Of a stretch of DNA of 64,000 bases, positions 27,715 through 36,848 are shown one piece after another (within the stretch, counting starts at the first letter, position 1; every line of letters begins with the position of its first letter). Under the pieces are notes generated by a model, which saw only the letters and a program-made list of their open reading frames with translations, made no database searches and was not told the DNA's origin. Source of the stretch: Blautia faecis (lineage in GTDB: Bacteria > Bacillota > Clostridia > Lachnospirales > Lachnospiraceae). The DNA lies in contig NZ_JAJCIA010000014.1 of NCBI RefSeq assembly GCF_020554845.1, positions 31,479 through 95,478 on the forward strand, read 5' to 3'. Both the position numbers and the translations under genes were made by a program.

Positions 27715-30057
27715 ATGCAAAAATATAAAAAATGGAAACAAGTTCTGTCTGTTTCTACAGCAGTATGTCTGAGCATTGCGGGAACAGGAAGCCTGATGGG
27801 CTGCGGCAGTACTGACAGAGGGAAGGACAAGGCAGATTCTGTGGAATCCAAAGCAATGGGACGGTATCTGGAGAATGAACTGGCCGTGCCGGAAGGCTGT
27901 ATGGAGATTGTGGATTTGCAGGTTATGAAAGAGGGAAGCCTGAAAATGCTTGCAAGAAACAGTGATTACGAATTGATGCTCTACCAGTCCTCTGACAAGG
28001 GCAAGACCTGGGAGGATGGGAAGGAGGTTGCCGATTTTTTCGAGGTGGAAGGGGAATCCATTTATAAAGCAGCGCTTGGGAGAGACGGAAGTATTCTGAT
28101 TGGCGTGTATATAGAATCTGAAGATGAGAACAGCGTGGGAAGTATGGACTATTATTATTGTCCAGCTGACGGTAAAGGAAAGAAGATTGAAATTGGAGAA
28201 GCTTTGGATGAAACCATGGCCTGGAGTATAGAGATTGGGGAAAATGGCAATCTGTTTTTGCAGATTTCAGGAAATGGAATCAGGGAAATCAATCCTGTTG
28301 ACGGGGCAGTGGTTCATGAGTATGAGAAGGGAAAAACCACAGATTATATGTGTGTGACTTCTGAGTATCTGATCGTGATTACAGATGGAGATGTGCATTA
28401 TTATGATGTGGCTTCAGGTAAGCCTGCCGATGGAGGTGATGCACTGACTGCCCAGCTGAAAAAGACTCCTGCAAATCTGGAATTTGGAAATTCCTCCGGT
28501 ACTGCTTTGCTGTTTTTGGATGGCGATGAGAAAAACACCGTATTCTATGTGGATCAGACTGGTTTATACCGCTATGCATTTGGCGGCAATGTAATTGAGC
28601 AGGTAATTGATGGAAGCCTGAATTCCATAAGCTCTTCAAATAAGGCATTTAACTGTATGGCAATGGATTCGGAAGGAGTGTTTTACATTGGGGAAATTGA
28701 TTACAATTCCGGTTTAAATTGCGGAAGGCTGGTTTCTTATAAGTATTCTGCAGATACTCCAACTGTACCGGATACAGAGCTCACCATATATTCCCTGGAA
28801 GAGAATTCCGGTATTCGACAGGCAGTTGTTATGTTTCAGAAGAAATATCCGGATATTTATCTCACACTGGAAACCGGAATGTCCGGAAACGATGGTGTAA
28901 CACGCACGGATGCGTTAAAAACACTGAATACGGAGATTATGGCAGGAAAAGGACCGGATATTCTGATTCTGGACGGAATTTCTTCCGAAACCTATGCAGA
29001 ACAGGGAATGCTGGAGGATTTAAGTGGAATTCTGAAAGAGGCAGGATTACTGGACAACATAGAAAGTGCTTATACAAAAGAGGATGGAAGTATCTATGAG
29101 ATGCCAGTGAAATTTGGAATTCCCATGATAGAGGGAAACAAGGAGGATGTGCAGGAAGTGACAGACCTGGCTTCTCTTGCTGATGTGCTCACGAAGCACA
29201 AGGATGAATATGGACTGACCTCGGAAAGCATCTATAAGCTGCCCTTACTTTATTCCATGTATCCACAGGCACTTCTGGAAAAACTGGCAGATAACAATTC
29301 CGCAGCCTGGATGAAGGCGGATGGAACTCTGGACGAAGAAAAGATCAAGGAATTTCTGGAACAGTCCGAAAGGATTTATCAGGCTGGAAAGGATGCTATG
29401 GATGAATTAAAGGCTGCGTATCCACAGGCTTTTGATGACAGTGGACAGCCAGTATATGAAAGAGCAGGCAGTATTTCTGGAGAAACTGCTGTGCTGCTTT
29501 CCCATAACTGTATATTTGCGTTGGGTGATATTTTTTCGCCTTTGGATTTTGCATTTGTAAATTCTATGGAAGAGATAGATACTTCCTTGTCCTATGCACT
29601 TTGGAATGGGCAGATGGCAAATTGTTTCATTCCGGTCAGCCGAATCGGAATCAGTTCCAGAGCTTCCCAGAAAGCTGCTGCTGAGAAATTCGTGGAATAT
29701 TTATTTTCTGAGGAAGGACAGATGCTTTCCAGAGAAGATGGTTTCCCTGTAGTGGAAGCTGTTTACAATGGAGAGGACTACTGGAATCAGGGAGAGGCTG
29801 GAAACGTGTTAGTTACTGGCGGCAGCAGTAACAGCGAGAACGGTCAGGAATTAGTATACAGTATAAAAGTTCCGTCCGCTGATAAGGTGAATGAATTAAA
29901 ACAGCTTGGAAAAATGCTTACAACTCCGGTTTTGGATAATACAATCATTACCAGTGCTGTCTGTGAAAACGGAGTGCGTTACCTGAATGGGGAAATCAGC
30001 CTTGATGAGGCGGTAAATGCAGTCATGCAGCAGGTGAACCTGTATCTGGCAGAATAG
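27715..30057 (+). CDS. Lipoprotein with N-terminal beta-propeller-like region fused to an ABC solute-binding domain
   Basis: The 780-residue protein has a lipobox ending at Cys30 (SLMGCGS). Residues about 60-350 show repeats like SSDKGKTW (an Asp-box), RDGSILIGV, ENGNLFLQI and SEGVFYIGE, characteristic of propeller blades. From about 355 it becomes a family 1 extracellular solute-binding protein (LTIYSLEENSGIRQAVVMFQKKYPDIYLTLE, then TEIMAGKGPDILILDG and QKAAAEKFVEYLFSEEGQ). Usual solute-binding proteins are about 420-450 residues, so the N-terminal region is an addition. It lies 12 bases before a histidine kinase gene and upstream of two sugar-type permeases, so it may both deliver solute and signal. 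Confidence 0.85.
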   Translation: MQKYKKWKQVLSVSTAVCLSIAGTGSLMGCGSTDRGKDKADSVESKAMGRYLENELAVPEGCMEIVDLQVMKEGSLKMLARNSDYELMLYQSSDKGKTWEDGKEVADFFEVEGESIYKAALGRDGSILIGVYIESEDENSVGSMDYYYCPADGKGKKIEIGEALDETMAWSIEIGENGNLFLQISGNGIREINPVDGAVVHEYEKGKTTDYMCVTSEYLIVITDGDVHYYDVASGKPADGGDALTAQLKKTPANLEFGNSSGTALLFLDGDEKNTVFYVDQTGLYRYAFGGNVIEQVIDGSLNSISSSNKAFNCMAMDSEGVFYIGEIDYNSGLNCGRLVSYKYSADTPTVPDTELTIYSLEENSGIRQAVVMFQKKYPDIYLTLETGMSGNDGVTRTDALKTLNTEIMAGKGPDILILDGISSETYAEQGMLEDLSGILKEAGLLDNIESAYTKEDGSIYEMPVKFGIPMIEGNKEDVQEVTDLASLADVLTKHKDEYGLTSESIYKLPLLYSMYPQALLEKLADNNSAAWMKADGTLDEEKIKEFLEQSERIYQAGKDAMDELKAAYPQAFDDSGQPVYERAGSISGETAVLLSHNCIFALGDIFSPLDFAFVNSMEEIDTSLSYALWNGQMANCFIPVSRIGISSRASQKAAAEKFVEYLFSEEGQMLSREDGFPVVEAVYNGEDYWNQGEAGNVLVTGGSSNSENGQELVYSIKVPSADKVNELKQLGKMLTTPVLDNTIITSAVCENGVRYLNGEISLDEAVNAVMQQVNLYLAE

Positions 30058-30069
30058 AAGGAGTAAGAG

Positions 30070-31371
30070 ATGTTTAAAAAGCTTCACAGGCAAATGACCA
30101 TATTTGCATCACTGATCACAAGCGGAATACTGATCTTGATGGCAGTTTCCTGTCTTGTGATCTCCGAGAGGGGGCTTACCCATAATACTTACGAGAGATT
30201 TTTAAATAATGGAAATTCCTGTGTGGCTTATCTGGAAAATCAGACTGTGCTTTCTCACAAGTGGATACTGGAAGCAAAGCAGGAATACAAAGTGGAATTT
30301 CGCATTCGGAATAACGGAAAAAAGCTGTATTTTGATAAGCTGGATACAGAAAGCCAAAATCAGGATAAAAAGGAAGAGGATCTGAGCTCTGTAGAAAATA
30401 TGCTGACAGAGGCTGCCAGAATTTCCCGGGAAGAGCAGGGGCTTGATGTGGACTATATGGGAAGCCTCTCTCTTTCCAAAACGGTTTATTTTGAAACTTC
30501 AGATTTTTATGCCTGTACAGCCTTGATTCCTAAGGGAAGCGGCGTGTTAAGCCTGGTGTTGGTATATCCTCTTGATGGGTTGAAAACACAGATCTTTCAT
30601 CAAAGAGTCTGGTTTGGAGGTATGGTGCTGCTTGCAGTTCTGGCTTTGGTTACATTTTCCTGGTTTTTTACAGGAAAAATGCTTCGCCCTCTGGAAGAGA
30701 ATCAAAGGAAACAAACCCAGTTTATTGCTTCGGCATCCCATGAACTGAGATCTCCGCTGGCTGTGATATTGTCAAGTGTACAGGCAATGGAATCTGACTG
30801 GGAAAATGCCGGCAGATTTTTGAAAACCATAAAAAGTGAGGGAGACAGGATGTCCCGGCTTATCGGGGATATGCTTTCTCTTGCAAATGCGGACAATAAA
30901 TCCTGGAGTATTATGAAGACAGATTGTGAGCTTGATACCTTGCTTCTGGATACATATGAGAAATACCAGCCTATTCTGCATGGGAAAAAGATTTCCCTGA
31001 AAGTAGTTCTGCCAGAGGAGCCTCTTTCTATCTGTAAGTGTGACAGTGCCAGAATCAGTCAGGTACTGGAAATCCTTTTGGATAACGGGGCAAGCTATGT
31101 GTCGGTCGGTGGCAGGATGGAAATGGGAGTAAAAGAAAATGAAAAATATTTTCAGCTTTATGTACAGGATAATGGTCCGGGAATTTCGGATGAGAATAAG
31201 GAGGCTGTATTCCGAAGATTTTACAGGGCTGATCCGGCCAGAAAGGAGAAACAGCATTTTGGACTTGGACTTTGCATTGCCAGGGAAATTGTGACGTTAC
31301 ATAAAGGGAGTATCCGTATTCTGGATACTCCGGGTGGCGGAAGTACATTTGTGATAAGATTACCGAAATAA
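30070..31371 (+). CDS. Sensor histidine kinase
   Basis: The 433-residue kinase has a helix at about 10-32, an extracellular sensor of about 150 residues, a second helix (about 185-205), an H-box SASHELRSPLAV near residue 224, an N-box (ILLDNGASYVSV), and G boxes VQDNGPGIS and HFGLGLCIAREI. RBS AAGGAG. It shares the transcript of the propeller-fused lipoprotein. Its likely partner is the convergent response regulator at 31386-32063. Having kinase and regulator on opposite strands is unusual. Confidence 0.92.
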   Translation: MFKKLHRQMTIFASLITSGILILMAVSCLVISERGLTHNTYERFLNNGNSCVAYLENQTVLSHKWILEAKQEYKVEFRIRNNGKKLYFDKLDTESQNQDKKEEDLSSVENMLTEAARISREEQGLDVDYMGSLSLSKTVYFETSDFYACTALIPKGSGVLSLVLVYPLDGLKTQIFHQRVWFGGMVLLAVLALVTFSWFFTGKMLRPLEENQRKQTQFIASASHELRSPLAVILSSVQAMESDWENAGRFLKTIKSEGDRMSRLIGDMLSLANADNKSWSIMKTDCELDTLLLDTYEKYQPILHGKKISLKVVLPEEPLSICKCDSARISQVLEILLDNGASYVSVGGRMEMGVKENEKYFQLYVQDNGPGISDENKEAVFRRFYRADPARKEKQHFGLGLCIAREIVTLHKGSIRILDTPGGGSTFVIRLPK

Positions 31372-31385
31372 AATGAGATTTCTGT

Positions 31386-32063
31386 TTACTGGCAGACCTC
31401 CAACTGATAACCTATCCCGCGTATGGTTTTGAGAACCAGTGTGCTTTCCACAGATTTCAGGCGGCGACGGAGAAAATGTATGTAGTTGTCAAGATTTCCT
31501 TCTTCTACGTCGGATTCCATGCCCCATACGCGGGAGAGAAGAAGGTTTCTGGGAAGAACCTGACCGGGATTTCGGAGAAATACTTCCAGAAGAGCACTTT
31601 CGCGGCCGGAAAGAGTGCATTCTTTTGCACCCTTGGTAAGGCGCCCGCATTCAGGATCAAAAGCAATATCTCCCAGCTTCAGAAGATTTAAGTCACCCCA
31701 TTTTCCGGGACGGCGCATAATGCTGTGGATTCTTGCAAGAAGCTCTTCAAAGGCGAAGGGCTTTACCATGTAATCATCTGCTCCGCAGTTCAATCCGTTG
31801 ACTTTGTCCTGTAATTCGCCAAGTGCCGTAAGGAAAATAACAGGGGTTGAGATGTTGGACTGTCTGGCTTCTTTCAAAACCTGGGTTCCATCCATGGAAG
31901 GAAGCATGCGGTCCAGAAGTACCAGATCATACATATTTTCCTGCATATAGTAAAGACCTTCCGCACCATCCAGACATATATCTACCGTGAAATTTTCTTT
32001 TTCAAGTGCAAGCTTTGTAAGCTGCGCCAGATCTTTGTCATCTTCTATTATTAAGATTCTCAT
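31386..32063 (-). CDS. OmpR-family response regulator
   Basis: The 225-residue regulator has a receiver with acidic pair ED at 7-9, phospho-acceptor Asp51 (LVLLDRMLPSMDG) and Lys in MVKPFAFEEL, then a winged-helix DNA-binding domain (ECTLSGRESALLEVFLRNPG, WGMESDVEEGNLDNYIHFLRR). Its stop lies 14 bases from the kinase stop on the other strand, with no clear terminator between. It is divergent from the permease genes, so the 32064-32282 gap likely holds its operator. Confidence 0.92.
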   Translation of the reverse strand: MRILIIEDDKDLAQLTKLALEKENFTVDICLDGAEGLYYMQENMYDLVLLDRMLPSMDGTQVLKEARQSNISTPVIFLTALGELQDKVNGLNCGADDYMVKPFAFEELLARIHSIMRRPGKWGDLNLLKLGDIAFDPECGRLTKGAKECTLSGRESALLEVFLRNPGQVLPRNLLLSRVWGMESDVEEGNLDNYIHFLRRRLKSVESTLVLKTIRGIGYQLEVCQ

Positions 32064-32135
32064 AAGAAACTCCTCTTCTTATAATCTGTTATCCATTATA
32101 TACGCAAATCTCTAAAATTTCTCTAATTAATTTTA

Positions 32136-32213
32136 AAGCCTGTTTGAAAACCGGACAAAATTTCCCACAAATTGTGGCGCACATCTTGCAGAAAGCCTTT
32201 TTCAAACACGCTT
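32136..32213. repeat. MITE-like repeat, 78-bp internally deleted copy
   Basis: Read on the minus strand it starts AAAGCGTGTTTGAAAAAGGC and continues TTTCTGCAAGATGTGCG, as in the left half of the full copy at 1607-1770, then jumps to the opposite terminus (TTTTCAAACAGGCTTT). TA flanks both ends. It sits between the response regulator and the permease gene. Confidence 0.7.
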
Positions 32214-32282
32214 TAGAGAAAGAATAGAGATTTCTTTGCTATTTTTATAATGCTGAATGAAAGGTAGAAAAGAGGAAATTTT

Positions 32283-33128
32283 TTGAAAAGAAAACATGCC
32301 CTGAAAGGGATTTTATTTATTCTCCCTAGCTTTGCAGGAGTCTGTGTATTCTGGCTGCTTCCTTATGTGGATGTGATCCGCAGATCTTTTTTTGGAGCTG
32401 TAAATGGAGTGTTTACTGGATTTATGAATTATCAGATGATATTTTCCAATCAGGCATTTCTTCTTGCCGGGAAAAATACCTTGCGGTTTTTCGGAATCTG
32501 TATTCCGTTACTGGTGGTTTTGTCACTGGCAGCTGCTGTCCTGCTAAATGGACTTGGAAAAAATCAGAAGCAGCTGATGAAAACCGCATTTCTGCTTCCA
32601 ATGGCCATTCCAGTTGCTTCTGTGGCAATTTTATGGAAAGTACTCTTTAATGGACAGGGGCTTTTGAACCATTTTCTGGAAATGTTGTCGTTGAAAAGTA
32701 TAGACTGGTTGAATACAAAGGCTACCTTCTGGGTGCTGGTGATCAGTTATATTTGGCGAAATTTAGGGTATGACATTGTACTGTGGCTGGCAGGCCTTTC
32801 CACAATTCCGGAATCTCTTTATGAGGCAGCAAAGGTGGATGGAGCAGGTGCCTGGAAATGCTTTACCAGGATTACCTGTCCCAATCTTTTACCCTCTCTT
32901 TTTACCATTGTAGTTCTGTCGCTGCTGAACGGCTTTAAAGTATTCCGGGAGGCTTATCTGGTCGCAGGAGATTATCCACAGGAGAACATGTATCTTCTGC
33001 AGCATCTGTTCAATAACTGGTACAGAGACCTGGCCATGGATAAGATGGCGGCTGCGGCAGTGGTTACTGGAATTGCGATCATGGTTCTGGTACTTTTACT
33101 GCAAAAAGCATGGGAAAGAGAGGATTAA
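32283..33128 (+). CDS. Sugar-type ABC transporter permease (MalF-like)
   Basis: The 281-residue protein has six helices and the binding-protein-dependent permease motif EAAKVDGAGAWKCFTRITCPNL (EAA loop). TTG start with GAGGAAA upstream. Four bases separate it from the second permease. No ATPase lies nearby; such importers often share a housekeeping MsmK-type ATPase, which is inference here. The solute-binding partner is probably the 780-residue lipoprotein. Confidence 0.9.
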   Translation: MKRKHALKGILFILPSFAGVCVFWLLPYVDVIRRSFFGAVNGVFTGFMNYQMIFSNQAFLLAGKNTLRFFGICIPLLVVLSLAAAVLLNGLGKNQKQLMKTAFLLPMAIPVASVAILWKVLFNGQGLLNHFLEMLSLKSIDWLNTKATFWVLVISYIWRNLGYDIVLWLAGLSTIPESLYEAAKVDGAGAWKCFTRITCPNLLPSLFTIVVLSLLNGFKVFREAYLVAGDYPQENMYLLQHLFNNWYRDLAMDKMAAAAVVTGIAIMVLVLLLQKAWERED

Positions 33129-33131
33129 GAA

Positions 33132-33971
33132 GTGAAAAAGATAACTTGTTTTTTTCTTGTACTTTTAGCTTTGGTCTTTATATTTCCTGTTTTATTTCTG
33201 GTAGTTGGTTCTCTTATGGGAAAAAATGAGCTTACAGATCTGCTGTTTCCAGTGCTGCAGGAGGGGGCGAAAGGATATGCTTCCTGGAAGCTGTTTCCGG
33301 AATATCCGACTCTGAAACATTATGTGGAAGTACTGCTGGATTCACCGGAATTTTTCGTAATGTTCTGGAACTCGGTGAAGATTACGGCTGGTGCCCTCGC
33401 TGGCGGGCTTCTGGTTGGAATGCCTGCTGCATGGGGATTTGCCAAATTTGATTTTCCAGGGAAAAATATATTGTTTACTTTGTATATTGCACTGATGATG
33501 ATGCCGTTTCAGGTTATGCTTCTTGGCAATTATCTGGTGTTGGATAAAATTGGGCTTCTTGACTCGCTTTTGGGGATTATTTTCCCGGCGTTTTTTTCTA
33601 CATTCCCCATATTTATTATGTACCGCTTTTTCAAAGGGATTCCTCTGGCGTTTCTGGAAGCGGCAAGACTTGACGGTGCAGGTGAGCTTAAACTGTTTTT
33701 TATAGTTGCCATCCCCTTGGGCTCACCTGGCGTCATTTCTGCCATTGTTCTGGGCTTTCTGGAATACTGGAATCTGATCGAACAGCCGATGGCATTTTTG
33801 AAAACAAAAGAATTGTGGCCGTTGTCTTTGTACCTGCCTAATATTGAGTTGGAGCAGGCAGGGTTTGCATTTGCGGCCTCTGTGGTGGCGCTGGCCCCGG
33901 CAGTTCTGGTATTTTTGTCCGGACAGGACTACCTGGAGCAGGGAATTGTCTCTACGGCGGTAAAGGAATAA
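33132..33971 (+). CDS. Sugar-type ABC transporter permease (MalG-like)
   Basis: The 279-residue protein has an N-terminal helix, an extracellular loop and the EAA motif EAARLDGAGELKLFFIVAIPLG, typical of the MalG-side permease. The GTG start follows the first permease by three bases, so the pair is co-translated. The short C-terminus ends after the last helix. Confidence 0.9.
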   Translation: MKKITCFFLVLLALVFIFPVLFLVVGSLMGKNELTDLLFPVLQEGAKGYASWKLFPEYPTLKHYVEVLLDSPEFFVMFWNSVKITAGALAGGLLVGMPAAWGFAKFDFPGKNILFTLYIALMMMPFQVMLLGNYLVLDKIGLLDSLLGIIFPAFFSTFPIFIMYRFFKGIPLAFLEAARLDGAGELKLFFIVAIPLGSPGVISAIVLGFLEYWNLIEQPMAFLKTKELWPLSLYLPNIELEQAGFAFAASVVALAPAVLVFLSGQDYLEQGIVSTAVKE

Positions 33972-34103
33972 AAAGAGAAACAACTGGAAAGTGACGATAA
34001 AAAACGACAGTTTGATAAAATATATTGTCAATGGAATTTAAAAGAAATAGTTAGAATGCAGAGTGTTTTACAAATATGTTCAGGAACAGAATGGGAGTTT
34101 GAC

Positions 34104-35510
34104 ATGAAGAAAAAATTAATTCAGGCAACTTGCCTGTTTTTTGTAATGATGCTGATTTTTACCATATTGTCAAGAGTTTCGGATTCTGTAAATGTGATAC
34201 AGATCCAGACTAAGAACCCGGCAAATCAGATGATCACTCATGAGGTGAAAGGCTCTGGAAAAGTGGAGGGTAGTCAGGAAGTGGCGGTGTTTGTACTGGA
34301 AAATCTGCAGGTGGAGCAGGTGATGGTACATGCAGGGCAGACTGTGAAAAAAGGGGATATTTTATTGAAGCTATCCCAGAACAGCATTCAGGCGGCTTTG
34401 AAGAATCTGGATGATAAAGTAAAAACTCTGGAAGGGCAGGCAAAGGATCTGGAAAGCCAGAAAAAGGTGAACAGCCAGAAGCGTGCAGCGGAGCAGACAT
34501 GGGCTGGAAATTCTTATGATCTGGCTGTGCAAAGCGGAAATGTTTCCGTGGATAATGCAAGGGCGGAAGTTCAGATAGCCCAACAGCGGCTTGACGAATT
34601 TTACAGGGAAAAGGAAGCAAAGACTTCCGGGGATGATTTAAGTGGCTTCACAGATGGAGAGGAAGGGTTTAATGATGGTGAGACCACTGTAACACAGGAG
34701 GATGATTCCGCCACAGAAACTGCCCTTCAGGATGATCTGCGAGCCAGACAGGAAGCATTAAATGAAGTGATCGCGGGAAGAAACCAGACTCTGGCAAGTG
34801 CCGGAAAAGCTCTGTCCGATGCCAGTGCGCCGGAGTCTTCAGACAGTACCTTGGAGAACGTACAAAGAGAACTGGAAAATGCCAGAGCAGATATGGAAAA
34901 GATTACAGTGCTTCAAAGCACAGAGGGAGTGATTTCGTCTCCTTCTGACGGTGTGATCAAAAGTCTGTCTGTGCAAACCGGAGACCTTACAGGACAGACC
35001 GCAGCAGTAGTTTTATATTCAGCCGATGGTACTCTTCGAATGACTGGTACCATCTCAAAAGAAGATATAAAATATGTATCTGCCGGTGCAGATGTGAAAA
35101 TCACAGATAATAACAATAATGATATTTCTGGCGCAACAGTGGAAAATATAACAGAAAATAAGGAGGAGAATGATATTCGTGACCTGTCCATCATAATGCT
35201 GGAGGACAGTCTGTCCATCGGTCAGAGCGGAGATTTTTCCATATCAAAAGATGCTGGGCCTTATTCCTGCTGCGTTCCGCTTTCAGCGCTGTACCAGGAG
35301 AATGGGAAGGTCTATGTGTATGTTACAGACACAGAAAATACAGTGCTTGGAACGGTAATGGTTGCAAGAAAAGTGGAAGTTACTGTGCAGGATAAAAACC
35401 AGACAACTGCTGCATTGGGTGAGGGAAGCCTTTCTACGGATCAGGCTGTGATCGTCCAGGCAGACAGGGAACTGAAGGATGGAAGCAGGGTGAGGATTTC
35501 TGAAAATTAG
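34104..35510 (+). CDS. HlyD-like adaptor protein in the sugar-ABC cluster
   Basis: The 468-residue protein has an N-terminal helix (FFVMMLIFTILSRV), a lipoyl half (HEVKGSGKVEGSQEVAVFVL ... VHAGQTVKKGDILLKLS), a long coiled-coil hairpin interrupted by an acidic linker (about 90-270), a second lipoyl half (STEGVISSPSDGVIKSLSVQ) and a beta-barrel region. ATG 34104 is preferred because GGGAG sits 6 bases before it. It is one base from the next gene, so the two proteins probably act together. An adaptor beside importer permeases is not a usual pairing. Confidence 0.85.
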   Translation: MKKKLIQATCLFFVMMLIFTILSRVSDSVNVIQIQTKNPANQMITHEVKGSGKVEGSQEVAVFVLENLQVEQVMVHAGQTVKKGDILLKLSQNSIQAALKNLDDKVKTLEGQAKDLESQKKVNSQKRAAEQTWAGNSYDLAVQSGNVSVDNARAEVQIAQQRLDEFYREKEAKTSGDDLSGFTDGEEGFNDGETTVTQEDDSATETALQDDLRARQEALNEVIAGRNQTLASAGKALSDASAPESSDSTLENVQRELENARADMEKITVLQSTEGVISSPSDGVIKSLSVQTGDLTGQTAAVVLYSADGTLRMTGTISKEDIKYVSAGADVKITDNNNNDISGATVENITENKEENDIRDLSIIMLEDSLSIGQSGDFSISKDAGPYSCCVPLSALYQENGKVYVYVTDTENTVLGTVMVARKVEVTVQDKNQTTAALGEGSLSTDQAVIVQADRELKDGSRVRISEN

Positions 35511-35511
35511 C

Positions 35512-36543
35512 ATGGAAAGTAAAAAGAAGAATTATTTTTTAAAATATATGAGAATAATTATGACAGCATTGCTGGCCTCCTTTTTATTTTATTCTGGAAT
35601 GAAAGATTATGTGAAGGTGGGAAAAACAGACATAGCGGTGGTTGAACTGTATGAAGATTATCCTGCAGTAAACCTGGCAAAGCAGATCTGGGAAAATTAT
35701 CAAAGTGATGATGAGATTGCAGATCTCTGTTTTGCGTGGAATGGAGGCGTTCAGGTGGTTACGAATCCAGAGGATTTCAGACAGGCAAATGCTCGGGTGA
35801 CAGGCGTTGTGGGAATGGCTGCTTTGTACGACCGACAGGCTGCTTTATTAGAAGAGAATGATGAAACCGGATGCGTGATCGATAAAGACACAGCCCTGGA
35901 GCTTTTCGGCAGTGAAAATTGTGCGGGAAGTCAGTTGACTGTGGGAGAGCAGATTTACGAAGTGCGAGGTGTGGTATCCTGGAATCAGCATATGATCCTT
36001 ATCCGTCCGCCACAAAAAAATCTGGTTTGCACTCAGGTTTTGATCCGAGGTAAAAAAGGTCAGGAACTGGAGGGTGCTGCATCTGATTTTCTCGTGGGAA
36101 ACGGACTATCCGGAATATTAGTGGATGACAGCTGGCTGGAAGTGATTTTGCCCTGGTTTCCAGTGACTTTTCTTGTAATGCTTATAAGAACTGTTTCCAG
36201 GTGGCTGTATGAGATGGAGCGCGGAACCTGGGAAAATGGAATTCAAAGAAGTAGAGAAAAGAAAATTGATTTTAGAAAATGTAGCTGCTTTGTTATTAGA
36301 ATTTTACTGTGGGGAATCGGCCTTTTTTTTTGCGTAAGGCTCTTATCCCATATTCCCCAAAGCTGGCTGCCGGACAAATGGTCAGATTTCTCTTTCTGGC
36401 CTGCGAAGCTCCGGAAAACAATGGAAGCTTTCCGCTGGTACATCATGTTCCCGAAAACTATGGCGCAGGCGGAGCGGCTGATGAGCGGAATTGGCTGTAT
36501 TATAAAATGTGGGGCAGCAGCACTGCTTATAGGGGCGGTGTAG
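35512..36543 (+). CDS. Membrane protein with MacB-like extracellular domain, unknown function
   Basis: The 343-residue protein has an N-terminal helix (IIMTALLASFLFYSGM), an extracellular region of about 165 residues (DKDTALELFGSENCAGSQLT, YEVRGVVSWNQ) recalling the periplasmic core domain of MacB/FtsX permeases, and about four hydrophobic segments after residue 200. The typical FtsX motif TERTKEIG is missing, so it is either a divergent permease or a non-transporting partner. Only one base separates it from the adaptor stop. No cognate ATPase is nearby. Confidence 0.65.
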   Translation: MESKKKNYFLKYMRIIMTALLASFLFYSGMKDYVKVGKTDIAVVELYEDYPAVNLAKQIWENYQSDDEIADLCFAWNGGVQVVTNPEDFRQANARVTGVVGMAALYDRQAALLEENDETGCVIDKDTALELFGSENCAGSQLTVGEQIYEVRGVVSWNQHMILIRPPQKNLVCTQVLIRGKKGQELEGAASDFLVGNGLSGILVDDSWLEVILPWFPVTFLVMLIRTVSRWLYEMERGTWENGIQRSREKKIDFRKCSCFVIRILLWGIGLFFCVRLLSHIPQSWLPDKWSDFSFWPAKLRKTMEAFRWYIMFPKTMAQAERLMSGIGCIIKCGAAALLIGAV

Positions 36544-36848
36544 GCTGTCTTTTTTTCTTTTTTGCCAAAAGAATTTTACAGATGAAGAAATATTTTGGTA
36601 CATTTTTTTCGAGACTTTTCTTTAAAGTGTTTGCCAGACTGGAGCGCAGGTATTATAATAGACTTTAAGACCCTGAATAGGGAAAGAAGATTTACAGTCG
36701 CTGTTTACTGGGAAAAAAGAACCAGCTGCCAGAAGAAAAGGCAGGACGGCGGCGAGTTTGTTACTGTTCATTGGTAAGGTTCGCGAAGCCTGTTGCTGTG
36801 AACGAAGTGAACAGGAACATGAGTTTTTATGAGATAAGGAGAGATTGA
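36544..36848. other. Intergenic stretch with a short palindrome, no supported gene
   Basis: This gap holds T-rich sequence (36547-36563) and a palindrome TGTTGCTGTG / GAACAGGAACA at 36791-36819, related to 1312-1336 and 46462-46488. Small open frames here lack a ribosome site and protein-like composition. AAGGAGAGATTGA before 36849 is the degV-like gene's RBS. Confidence 0.5.

Noticed and set aside
36309..36668. 119-residue plus-strand ORF
   Set aside because: It overlaps the end of the MacB-like membrane protein in another frame, and its second part has no protein-like pattern.
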